Source of the DNA: Bifidobacterium breve
GTDB taxonomy: Bacteria > Actinomycetota > Actinomycetes > S36-B12
Length of the DNA stretch: 5,101 nt
Reading direction: 5' to 3'
Assembly (NCBI GenBank): GCA_943328365.2
Contig: CALPZT020000157.1
Coordinates: 1 to 5,101 of the forward strand
Shown one piece after another: positions 1-5,101 of the stretch. The notes beneath the pieces were generated by a model. That model ran no database searches, had not been told where the DNA came from, and saw only the letters and a list, made by a program, of their open reading frames with translations. The translations under genes and the position numbers were made by a program. The first letter of the stretch is position 1. Each line of letters opens with the position of its first letter.

Positions 1-1053
1 CTCACGACAGCGCGCATCGCCGACATCGCCCAGGCCCTCAGGGATGTCGCCGGCCTGCCCGACCCGGTGGGCGAGGTCATTCGCGGCTACACCCTCCCCA
101 ATGGCCTGCAGGTGCGTCAGCTGCGCGTGCCGCTCGGCGTCGTCGGCATGATCTACGAGGCCCGTCCGAATGTCACCGTCGATGCCGCGGGCCTGTGCCT
201 GAAGAGCGGCAACGCTGCGCTTCTTCGCGGGTCCTCCTCCGCCGCGTCGAGCAATGAGGCCCTCACCGGCATCATGCGCGACTCCCTCGTCGCGTCGGGA
301 CTTCCTGCCGATGCCATCCAGATGGTGCCCGGCGAGACCCACGAGTCGGTGAAGTACCTCATGACGGCGCGCGGCCTCGTCGACGTCCTCATCCCGCGCG
401 GCGGCGAGTCGCTCATCAGGAGCGTCGTCGACAACTCGACGGTCCCGGTTATCGAGACAGGGGTCGGCAACTGCCATATCTACGTCGACAAGGACGCAGA
501 TATCGACAAGGCCATCGCGATCCTCCTCAACAGCAAGGCGCAGCGGGTGAGCGTCTGCAATGCGGCCGAGACCCTCCTCGTTCACCGCGAGATCGCCGAG
601 GCATTCCTGCCCCGGGCGCTCGCGGCCCTTCGTGACGCGGGCGTGACGATTCATGGCGACGCCGCGTTCGAGGCGTATGCGCAGGAGACGGGGGGCGCCT
701 TCAGCCCGGTGACCGATGACGACTGGGCTGCCGAGTCCTACTCCCTTGATCTCGCTGCCGGCGTCGTCGAGAGCATCGACGCGGCCATTGAGCACATTCG
801 AACCTGGTCTTCGGGCCATACCGAGGCAATCGTCACCGACAGCCAGAGCGCGGCGCAGCGCTTCGTGGCCGGCGTCGACTCGGCCGCCGTCATGGTGAAT
901 GCCTCGACCCGGTTCACCGACGGCGGGGAGTTCGGGTTCGGCGCCGAGATCGGCATCTCGACCCAGAAGCTCCACGCACGCGGCCCGATGGGCCTCACCG
1001 AGCTCACGACGACCACCTACGTCGTCACTGGCGACGGTCACATCCGGCAGTAG
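1..1053 (+). CDS. proA: Glutamate-5-semialdehyde dehydrogenase (gamma-glutamyl phosphate reductase), 5' partial
   Basis: This enzyme reduces gamma-glutamyl 5-phosphate to glutamate 5-semialdehyde with NADPH, the second step of proline synthesis, in the cytoplasm. The frame is open from base 1 and ends at TAG 1051-1053, giving 350 visible residues. ProA proteins are usually about 415-420 residues, so roughly 65-70 N-terminal residues lie outside the window. Family signatures seen include PLGVVGMIYEARPNVTVDAA (about residues 44-63 of the visible part), LCLKSGNAALLRGSSSA just after it, and VCNAAETLLVH, which holds the catalytic cysteine (TGC 556-558). The C-terminal part has the usual EIGISTQKLHARGPMGLTEL block. 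The GTG at 67 opens the frame only within this window; the family sequence clearly continues upstream of it, so it is not the start. The next gene begins 102 bases downstream on the same strand. Identification is near certain. Confidence 0.97.
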   Translation, partial: LTTARIADIAQALRDVAGLPDPVGEVIRGYTLPNGLQVRQLRVPLGVVGMIYEARPNVTVDAAGLCLKSGNAALLRGSSSAASSNEALTGIMRDSLVASGLPADAIQMVPGETHESVKYLMTARGLVDVLIPRGGESLIRSVVDNSTVPVIETGVGNCHIYVDKDADIDKAIAILLNSKAQRVSVCNAAETLLVHREIAEAFLPRALAALRDAGVTIHGDAAFEAYAQETGGAFSPVTDDDWAAESYSLDLAAGVVESIDAAIEHIRTWSSGHTEAIVTDSQSAAQRFVAGVDSAAVMVNASTRFTDGGEFGFGAEIGISTQKLHARGPMGLTELTTTTYVVTGDGHIRQ

Positions 1054-1143
1054 CGACGTCCGCTCGGCTGCCGCCCGGTATCGAGTGACCGGAACGGATA
1101 GAGTGCTTCCAGCCGGGAGCAAGCGTTCGTGCCCGGACCAGCC

Positions 1144-1150
1144 GAAGGGA
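1144..1150 (+). promoter_or_regulatory. Shine-Dalgarno site of the small membrane ORF
   Basis: The purine run GAAGGGA ends five bases before the ATG at 1156. It is one of the clearest ribosome-binding sites in the window and is the main evidence that the short ORF behind it is translated. Confidence 0.65.
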
Positions 1151-1155
1151 ACATC

Positions 1156-1305
1156 ATGAGCCTGATCCACGCCGCGGCAGTTCTGGCCAGCGAAGAGGCG
1201 GCAAACGCATCGCAAGGCGCGCCGGCCTATGTTGTCGGGCTCTTCGCCTTCGGCGTGCTCGTCGTTTGCCTCATCGTCACGATGATGATCAACGTCAACC
1301 GCTAG
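1156..1305 (+). CDS. Small single-pass membrane protein (49 aa), unknown function
   Basis: I do not recognise a named family. The ORF runs ATG 1156 to TAG 1303-1305 and encodes 49 residues. Residues 1-22 are short, alanine-rich and carry two acidic residues (SEEAANASQG). Residues 25-45 form one strongly hydrophobic segment (YVVGLFAFGVLVVCLIV and on), followed by a short polar tail NVNR. The layout suggests one transmembrane helix, possibly with the N-terminus outside, although topology is uncertain because flanking charge is weak. A good Shine-Dalgarno (GAAGGGA) sits five bases before the ATG. The gene lies between proA and nadD with only 23 bases to nadD, so co-transcription with nadD is likely. 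From general knowledge, small hypothetical membrane ORFs occur at this position in other actinobacteria; homology here is inferred from position and design only. A spurious ORF is possible but less likely. Confidence 0.72.
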   Translation: MSLIHAAAVLASEEAANASQGAPAYVVGLFAFGVLVVCLIVTMMINVNR

Positions 1306-1328
1306 CGCGGCACCTGACCGAAGCCGAC

Positions 1329-1943
1329 ATGACCGCGCAGCGCATCGGGGTCATGGGCGGCACCTTCGATCCGATCCACCTCGGGCACCTGCGAGCGGCG
1401 TCTGCCGTTGCTGATTCCCTCGATCTCGACAGGGTCATCTTCGTGCCCGCGCGCGAGCCGTGGCATCGTGGCGAGCAGCCCGGCGCCAGCGCTGATGACC
1501 GGTTCGAGATGACGAGACTGGCCGTCGTGATCGATCCGCGGTTCGCCGTCAGCCGGGTTGACCTCGAGCGGCCCGGGCCGACCTTCACGATCGACACGCT
1601 TGCCGACCTCCAGGGCGCGAACCCGTTGGATCTGGCGTCATCTGGGGATGAGTGGTTCTTCATCACCGGGGCTGATGCCCTCGCCGGCTTCATGACGTGG
1701 CGTGATCCGCTCGGCATCCTCGAGCTCGCCCACCTCGTTGGTGTCACGAGGCCGGGCCATGCGCTTCAGGCGATTGAACTTCCGACCGGGTCATGCACGC
1801 TCGTCGAGGCACCTGGGCTTGATATCTCGTCGACGCAGGTGCGAGAGCGGGTGCGCGAGGGGGCAGATATCGCCGACCTGGTGCCCGGGCCAGTCGCCGA
1901 CTACATCGCCGAACGCGGCCTGTATTCCAAGGGGGCGTCGTGA
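1329..1943 (+). CDS. nadD: Nicotinate-nucleotide adenylyltransferase
   Basis: NadD joins nicotinate mononucleotide and ATP to make nicotinate adenine dinucleotide, a step shared by de novo and salvage NAD synthesis, in the cytoplasm. The 204-residue product matches the usual length (about 190-215). The nucleotidyltransferase motif GGTFDPIHLGH is at residues 10-20, with the two histidines that contact ATP, and the second motif DISSTQVR is at residues 165-172. I chose ATG 1329 because it puts the GGTFDP motif nine residues in, as is typical; an in-frame ATG at 1266 would add 21 polar residues and lie inside the preceding small ORF. The ribosome-binding site is weak (GAAG at 1320-1323). Its TGA overlaps the GTG of the next gene in the sequence GTGA at 1940-1943, implying translational coupling. 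Confidence is high for function and good for the start. Confidence 0.96.
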   Translation: MTAQRIGVMGGTFDPIHLGHLRAASAVADSLDLDRVIFVPAREPWHRGEQPGASADDRFEMTRLAVVIDPRFAVSRVDLERPGPTFTIDTLADLQGANPLDLASSGDEWFFITGADALAGFMTWRDPLGILELAHLVGVTRPGHALQAIELPTGSCTLVEAPGLDISSTQVRERVREGADIADLVPGPVADYIAERGLYSKGAS

Positions 1944-3160
1944 GCCGGGGTATCTGGCGAACGCGGGGTATCTGGCGAACGCGGGGTATCTGGCGAACGC
2001 GGGGTGGAGTGATCGCTGGCGTCGTCATCGTGCTGGTGCTCGGCACGAGTGCGGTCTTCTTCCTTCCTCAGGACCAGGCCCAAATTCACGTGGCCGCCAC
2101 GGCGTCGGCACCGACAGTCGAGCAGTCCATTGCCCCGCTGCCCCCGTCCCAGCGCACGCTCCTGTTTCAGGTCACCGACAAGGACGGACTCGCCGTCGCG
2201 AATGTGCTGCTCGCCACCGGGGGAGCGGTGAATGGCGGCAGCCGGATCTACCTCTCGCCGATCCTCCTCGTGCCGACTCCGCTGCCCACGCCCCTTGAGG
2301 CGACCGTCGGGTCGTCCGACACCCTCCAGGCCCGCACCGGTGTGTCGATGGTCCTCGGTGTTCGCGTCGATGCCGCCGTTGCCTTCAATCGGCTCGCCCT
2401 GGCCGCCCTCGTCGACGCGGTGGGAGGGGTGCCGATCTCGGTGCGGGAGTCCGTGCGGGTCACTGATGCGGCTGGCCGAACGATCGAGAGTGTCGCCGTC
2501 GGTGACCGAACGCTGCCGGGGGTGAGTGCTGCGACCTACGCCCTCGCCCTGCAGCCGGGCGAGCAGCAGGCCGATCGAATGCGCCGGTTCGGCGAGGTCA
2601 TGGAGCGGGTGCTGGCGGAGCTTCCCGATGATGTCGAGTCGATGCGGCAGTTGGTGCTGAGCCTGGGCTCGCTTGCGAAGTCGACGGCGACGAACGACGA
2701 GCTCGTCGACATTCTCATGCTCGTGCAGGCGGAGGCCGCGGCCGGGACGTCCGAACAGGTCGTCCTCCCGGTCACGACCCTGCGGTCGGGTCAGGCTGCA
2801 GTGATGCAGCGGCCGGAGGGCCCCGACCTCGTGGACTCCCTGCTCCCGGAGGCACGCCTGACACCGGGGGAGTCCAGGACGACCCGGGTGGTGCTCATCA
2901 GGGCAGGGGCGCCGACCGCCGCCGTTCTCGCTGCGACGGCTTCGCTGATCGAGGCCGGATTCACGGTCGTCGACGGCGGGCGGCGGCCTGGTGGCGAGAC
3001 GAGGGTCGTCATCCCGGACGCTTCTGCGGAGTCGGTGTCCGCCGGAGCGGCGGTGGCCGAGTCACTCGGAGTGCCCGCATCGTCCGTTCGGATCGACGGC
3101 GGAGGCCGGTCGGTGGTCGATGTGGTCGTGCTGCTGGGCAAGGACCCGACGAACCTGTGA
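1940..3160 (+). CDS. Membrane-anchored LytR C-terminal domain protein with degenerate LCP-like domain
   Basis: The 406-residue product begins with three copies of the hexapeptide RGIWRT (residues 3-20). One transmembrane segment follows (about 24-42) with arginines on its cytoplasmic side, so the rest should be extracellular. Residues about 73-230 resemble the LytR-CpsA-Psr domain: a region like the usual DR/SDT strand (LLFQVTDKDGLAVANVLLATG), a VDAVGGVPISV block at 158-168 matching the common 'LVDALGGV.V.V', and DRMRRFGEV at 212-220 matching the 'DfgRi.RQq' helix. The arginines of the usual 'IPRD' and 'YvR.R' motifs are missing (here SPILLVP and YALALQ). Residues about 314-401 look like a LytR_C domain ending VVVLLGKD. 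Active LCP enzymes attach glycopolymers to peptidoglycan; this one probably lacks that activity, so a structural or binding role is inferred. The GTG start overlaps the nadD stop and has AAGGGGG upstream (1929-1935). An alternative GTG at 2009 would skip the repeats but lose the positive flank. Confidence 0.85.
   Translation: MSRGIWRTRGIWRTRGIWRTRGGVIAGVVIVLVLGTSAVFFLPQDQAQIHVAATASAPTVEQSIAPLPPSQRTLLFQVTDKDGLAVANVLLATGGAVNGGSRIYLSPILLVPTPLPTPLEATVGSSDTLQARTGVSMVLGVRVDAAVAFNRLALAALVDAVGGVPISVRESVRVTDAAGRTIESVAVGDRTLPGVSAATYALALQPGEQQADRMRRFGEVMERVLAELPDDVESMRQLVLSLGSLAKSTATNDELVDILMLVQAEAAAGTSEQVVLPVTTLRSGQAAVMQRPEGPDLVDSLLPEARLTPGESRTTRVVLIRAGAPTAAVLAATASLIEAGFTVVDGGRRPGGETRVVIPDASAESVSAGAAVAESLGVPASSVRIDGGGRSVVDVVVLLGKDPTNL
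1946..2005 (+). repeat. Three perfect 18-bp tandem repeats plus a 6-bp partial copy
   Basis: The unit CGGGGTATCTGGCGAACG occurs at 1946-1963, 1964-1981 and 1982-1999 without a mismatch, followed by CGGGGT at 2000-2005. The period is six codons, so copy-number change keeps the LytR_C gene in frame and adds or removes RGIWRT. The array starts three bases after the nadD stop codon. Confidence 0.97.
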
Positions 3161-3186
3161 GAGGCTCCGGGTCAGGAACAACGACT

Positions 3187-3194
3187 GAAGGCGG
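3187..3194 (+). promoter_or_regulatory. Shine-Dalgarno site of rsfS
   Basis: GAAGGCGG lies five bases before GTG 3200 and supports that start. An ATG at 3195 is in another frame and meets a TGA after one further codon, so it can be dismissed. Confidence 0.6.
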
Positions 3195-3199
3195 ATGAC

Positions 3200-3589
3200 G
3201 TGACGGCAACACCCGAGGCAATCTCCCTGGCCATAGCTGCGGCCGAGGCGGCGGCGGACAAGATGGCGACCGACATCGTCGCGATCGACGTGAGCGAGCA
3301 TGTCGTCCTCACCGATATCTTCGTGCTCTGCTCCGCCACGAATGAGCGACAGGTCAAGGGCGTCGTGGATGCCGTCGAGGAGCGCCTGCTCAGCCTCGGG
3401 TCGAAGCTGCTGCGCCGAGAGGGCGAGCGCACGAGCCACTGGGTGCTGCTGGATTTCGGCGATGTCGTCGTGCACGTCCAGATCGCCGAGGAGCGCATCC
3501 ACTACGCCATCGAGCGGCTATGGAAGGACTGCCCGTTCATCGAACTGCCGGAGTCGGTGACAGCGCCCCATTCAATTCACGGTGACTGA
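3200..3589 (+). CDS. rsfS: Ribosomal silencing factor RsfS
   Basis: RsfS binds protein uL14 on the large ribosomal subunit and blocks joining with the small subunit, lowering translation when nutrients run short. The 129-residue product has the usual size and layout: an N-terminal helix (AIAAAEAAADKMATDIVAID), the strand-turn region LTDIFVLCSATNERQVKGVVDAVEE (about residues 37-61), and the family signature HWVLLDFGDVVVHVQ at 80-94 followed by YAIERLWKD at 102-110. GTG 3200 is preceded by GAAGGCGG. The gene is 39 bases after the LytR_C gene and its end overlaps the following phosphatase gene by eight bases. The order nadD – LCP-type gene – rsfS – histidine phosphatase is familiar from other actinobacteria such as Streptomyces, and mycobacteria have nadD – rsfS – gpgP. 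Older names are YbeB, Iojap-like protein and RsfA. Confidence 0.96.
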   Translation: MTATPEAISLAIAAAEAAADKMATDIVAIDVSEHVVLTDIFVLCSATNERQVKGVVDAVEERLLSLGSKLLRREGERTSHWVLLDFGDVVVHVQIAEERIHYAIERLWKDCPFIELPESVTAPHSIHGD

Positions 3590-4247
3590 GCCGATGTCGG
3601 CTCCCCGCAAGATCGTGTTCTGGCGGCATGGCCGCACGCCCTGGAACGCCGAGCAGCGGTTCCAGGGTCAGACCGACATTGATCTCGACGAGGTAGGCAC
3701 CGGGCAGGCGGTGAGGGCCGCCGGCATGCTGGCGACCCTCGAGCCGTCGATGATCGTCGCCTCGGACCTGCTCCGGGCCCGGGCGACAGCAGCGCCACTC
3801 GCACGGCTCCTCGACCTCGAGGTGCACCTCGACGAGGGCCTGCGCGAGACCTTCGCCGGCGAATGGGAGGGGCTCACCAGACCGGAGCTCGAATCCGGCT
3901 ATGGGGACCTCCTCGCTTCGTGGTCGAGCGGCGCTGACATCCGGCCCGGGCTGACCGGCGAGACTCGGCGGGAGGTCGCGGCCCGCATGACTGCCGCGGT
4001 CAACCGGGCACTCACGGATGTCGAGGCCGGGCAGGTGCTCGTCGTCGTGACGCACGGCGGCGCCGCGCGAGCCGGCATCGGGCAGCTGCTCGAACTGCCC
4101 GCCGAGCACTGGGCCGTGCTCGGAGTGCTCACGAACTGCTCCTGGTCGGTGCTCGTCGAGAACCTGTCGGGGCACGGGCCGCGATGGCGACTGCAGGAGT
4201 ACAACGCCGGCACCCTGCCCGAGACTGCGCTGGCAGACGATCGCTGA
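3582..4247 (+). CDS. Histidine phosphatase family protein, likely glucosyl-3-phosphoglycerate phosphatase (GpgP-like)
   Basis: This 221-residue cytoplasmic enzyme belongs to the phosphoglycerate-mutase-like branch 1 of the histidine phosphatases. Residues R15-H16-G17 (RHGRTPWN) hold the phospho-accepting histidine; SDLLRA at 61-66 supplies R65; RETFAGEWEGLT at 88-99 has the acid E89; and VVTHGGAARA at 155-164 has the second catalytic histidine H158. The FQGQTDIDLDEVG stretch, the EWEGLT block and the NCSW near residue 185 resemble Mycobacterium tuberculosis Rv2419c (GpgP), which removes phosphate from glucosyl-3-phosphoglycerate on the path to glucosylglycerate and methylglucose lipopolysaccharides. 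That gene also follows rsfS. The exact substrate is inferred; a general broad-range phosphatase is possible, and the name phosphoglycerate mutase is probably wrong. GTG 3582 overlaps rsfS by eight bases; ATG 3594, four codons later, is a real alternative because neither has a clear ribosome-binding site. Confidence 0.88.
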   Translation: MTEPMSAPRKIVFWRHGRTPWNAEQRFQGQTDIDLDEVGTGQAVRAAGMLATLEPSMIVASDLLRARATAAPLARLLDLEVHLDEGLRETFAGEWEGLTRPELESGYGDLLASWSSGADIRPGLTGETRREVAARMTAAVNRALTDVEAGQVLVVVTHGGAARAGIGQLLELPAEHWAVLGVLTNCSWSVLVENLSGHGPRWRLQEYNAGTLPETALADDR

Positions 4248-4289
4248 CCGGAGCCGTGGGGCCGGGATCAATGGACTCCGCGGAGACGA

Positions 4290-4295
4290 TATGCT
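4290..4295 (+). promoter_or_regulatory. Candidate -10 box for the tRNA gene
   Basis: TATGCT matches four of six bases of the vegetative -10 consensus and lies 27 bases before the tRNA. No good -35 hexamer is seen 16-19 bases upstream, so this is weak; the tRNA could also be read from the preceding operon. Confidence 0.3.
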
Positions 4296-4322
4296 TTCCA
4301 CTCCCGCGCTGAAGAGCGCATC

Positions 4323-4397
<75 letters not shown>

Positions 4398-4416
4398 GAG
4401 ATTTCCCTCACGAAAC

Positions 4417-4450
4417 GCCCCGTCCGCATCAGCGGACGGGGCTTTTTCTT
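4417..4450 (+). terminator. Rho-independent terminator after tRNA-Ala
   Basis: An 11-bp perfect stem, GCCCCGTCCGC (4417-4427) with GCGGACGGGGC (4432-4442), encloses the loop ATCA and is followed by TTTTTCTT (4443-4450). It should end transcription of the tRNA and any read-through from the rsfS operon. On the minus strand the hairpin is followed only by GTTTCG, so termination of the recombinase transcript there would be weak. Confidence 0.93.
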
Positions 4451-4466
4451 GCTCTGGGACGGGTCG

Positions 4467-4489
4467 TACCCCAACTGATACCCCAACTG
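4467..4489. repeat. Two 11-bp direct repeats, possible integrase arm-type sites
   Basis: TACCCCAACTG occurs at 4467-4477 and again at 4479-4489, one base apart (12-bp period). The pair lies about 70 bases from the tRNA 3' end, between it and the recombinase catalytic domain. Lambda- and L5-type integrases bind short direct repeats beside the core, so an arm-type role fits. The second copy also forms an imperfect hairpin with 4491-4498 (CCCCAAC with GTTCGGGG, one bulged C). Confidence 0.5.
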
Positions 4490-4505
4490 GGTTCGGGGCA
4501 GCGGT

Positions 4506-5101
4506 CAGGCCCATGGCCGACGTGAGCGAATCCATCGCCCGGCGGGCTGCGTCATCGGTCACGTGGCCGTACGTGTTGGCCGTCATCCGGATGTCGGCGT
4601 GACCGAGGAGATCGGCGACGGCCTTGAGGTTTACCCCCGCCTCGATCATGGCGGTAGCCGCGCTGTGCCTGAGTGAGTGCACGCCGACCGGGCGGGTGAT
4701 GCCAACGCGCTGCGCGGACCGGAGGATCGTCCGAAGGGCGTTGCGCGGGTCCATCGGCAGCCCGAGTTCCGTCGTGAACACCAGGCCCCGACCCCTCCAT
4801 TGGCTGCCGGCGATATGGCGCTCTGAGTCCTGCCGCACTCGTTGCTCCTCCAGCAATCCCACGAGTCCGTCGGATAGGGGGAGTGTCCTGCGGCTCTTGC
4901 TCGTCTTCGGGCTTGAGATCGTGACCTGGCCGCCGACCCGCGACAGGGTGTGCCGCACCCGTAACTGCTTGTTGCCGAGGTCGATGTCATCCCAGGACAA
5001 CGTCAACGCCTCACCGCGTCGCAGTCCTGAAGCATCGCTCCAAACCGAACGGCCAGGCGTCCTTGCATGGCTCGTCCGAGGGCACGCCGACTATGTCCAG
5101 C
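4506..5101 (-). pseudogene. Tyrosine recombinase (phage-type integrase) catalytic domain, probably frameshifted, 5' end outside window
   Basis: The minus-strand frame encodes the catalytic half of a tyrosine integrase, which inserts and excises mobile DNA at an attachment site. The first catalytic arginine lies in GLRRGEAL (CGA at 5019-5021); SPKTSKSRR is read near 4911, with the likely catalytic lysine; HSLRHSAAT is read near 4679 (H-x-x-R); LLGHADIR carries the next histidine; and NTYGHV has the nucleophilic tyrosine (TAC, plus coordinates 4569-4571). Homologues normally end about 20 residues later, near 4506. The gene seems broken: a TAG at 5091-5093 closes the frame, and no ATG or GTG precedes the first arginine. 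The TTG at 5004-5006 would lose that arginine and the whole DNA-binding N-terminal domain. Another frame reads RLAVRFGAML just upstream, which would suit the helix before GLRRGEAL, so a frameshift around 5028-5037 is likely. No in-frame stop occurs before the tRNA. A sequencing error is the alternative to a true pseudogene. Confidence 0.8.

Noticed and set aside
67..69. GTG as a start for proA
   Set aside because: ProA-like sequence continues in frame from base 1, so the real start is upstream of the window.
1099..1104. TAGAGT as a -10 box before the small membrane ORF
   Set aside because: No -35 element is found at a suitable distance, and the match is too weak to support a promoter.
1106..1147. 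Possible hairpin (CTTC/GAAG and CCGGG/CCCGG) covering the small ORF's ribosome-binding site
   Set aside because: The pairings are only 4-5 bp with a large loop and expected by chance in GC-rich DNA; not enough for a riboswitch or attenuator call.
899..1159. 86-codon plus-strand ORF across the proA end
   Set aside because: It is Ser/Arg/Pro-rich shadow coding in another frame of proA, with no recognisable motif.
1266..1328. Upstream in-frame ATG that would lengthen nadD by 21 residues
   Set aside because: It lies inside the small membrane ORF, adds a polar tail unlike NadD proteins, and ATG 1329 gives the standard distance to GGTFDP.
1702..2298. 198-codon plus-strand ORF containing GYLANA repeats
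   Set aside because: This is a shadow frame over nadD and the LytR_C gene; the peptide repeat is only the 18-bp DNA repeat read in another frame.
3062..3502. 146-codon minus-strand ORF opposite rsfS
   Set aside because: It lies antisense to well-supported genes; long open minus frames are common in GC-rich coding DNA, and there is no domain signal.

Overview
The window is GC-rich, and coding density, GTG starts and tightly packed same-strand genes fit an actinobacterium. The gene order proA – small membrane ORF – nadD – LytR_C protein – rsfS – histidine phosphatase – tRNA-Ala resembles the nadD/rsfS neighbourhood known from Actinomycetota. The family-level guess, Microbacteriaceae or a close relative, is inference from synteny and protein style, not from a search.

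Positions 1-4250 hold a plus-strand, operon-like core block. It starts inside proA (proline biosynthesis, 5' end outside the window). A short unannotated-type ORF for a 49-residue single-pass membrane protein follows at 1156-1305. Next come nadD (NAD synthesis), a membrane-anchored protein with a degenerate LytR-CpsA-Psr-like domain plus a LytR C-terminal domain, rsfS (ribosomal silencing factor) and a histidine-phosphatase gene resembling mycobacterial GpgP. nadD and the LytR_C gene overlap by 4 bases, and rsfS and the phosphatase gene by 8, which suggests translational coupling. The common theme is basic metabolism, cell envelope and growth control; no dedicated joint pathway is visible.

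Positions 4250-4450 carry tRNA-Ala(GGC), which shows the G3:U70 identity pair and has no encoded CCA. A strong intrinsic terminator lies just downstream.

Positions 4450-5101 look like the edge of an integrated element. The catalytic half of a tyrosine recombinase is encoded on the minus strand, pointing at the tRNA 3' end, the classic arrangement at an attL site. The recombinase appears damaged: its frame is closed upstream by a stop at 5091-5093 before any N-terminal domain or credible start, and a neighbouring frame supplies plausible upstream sequence, so a frameshift near 5028-5037 is likely. It also has no stop codon before the tRNA, so its frame continues antisense through the terminator, the tRNA and the phosphatase gene. 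Two 11-bp direct repeats between the recombinase and the tRNA may be integrase arm-type sites.

The most interesting points are the perfect triple 18-bp repeat at the start of the LytR_C gene, the loss of LCP catalytic arginines in that protein, the small membrane ORF, and the integrase/attL junction. No complete new multi-gene system is evident.
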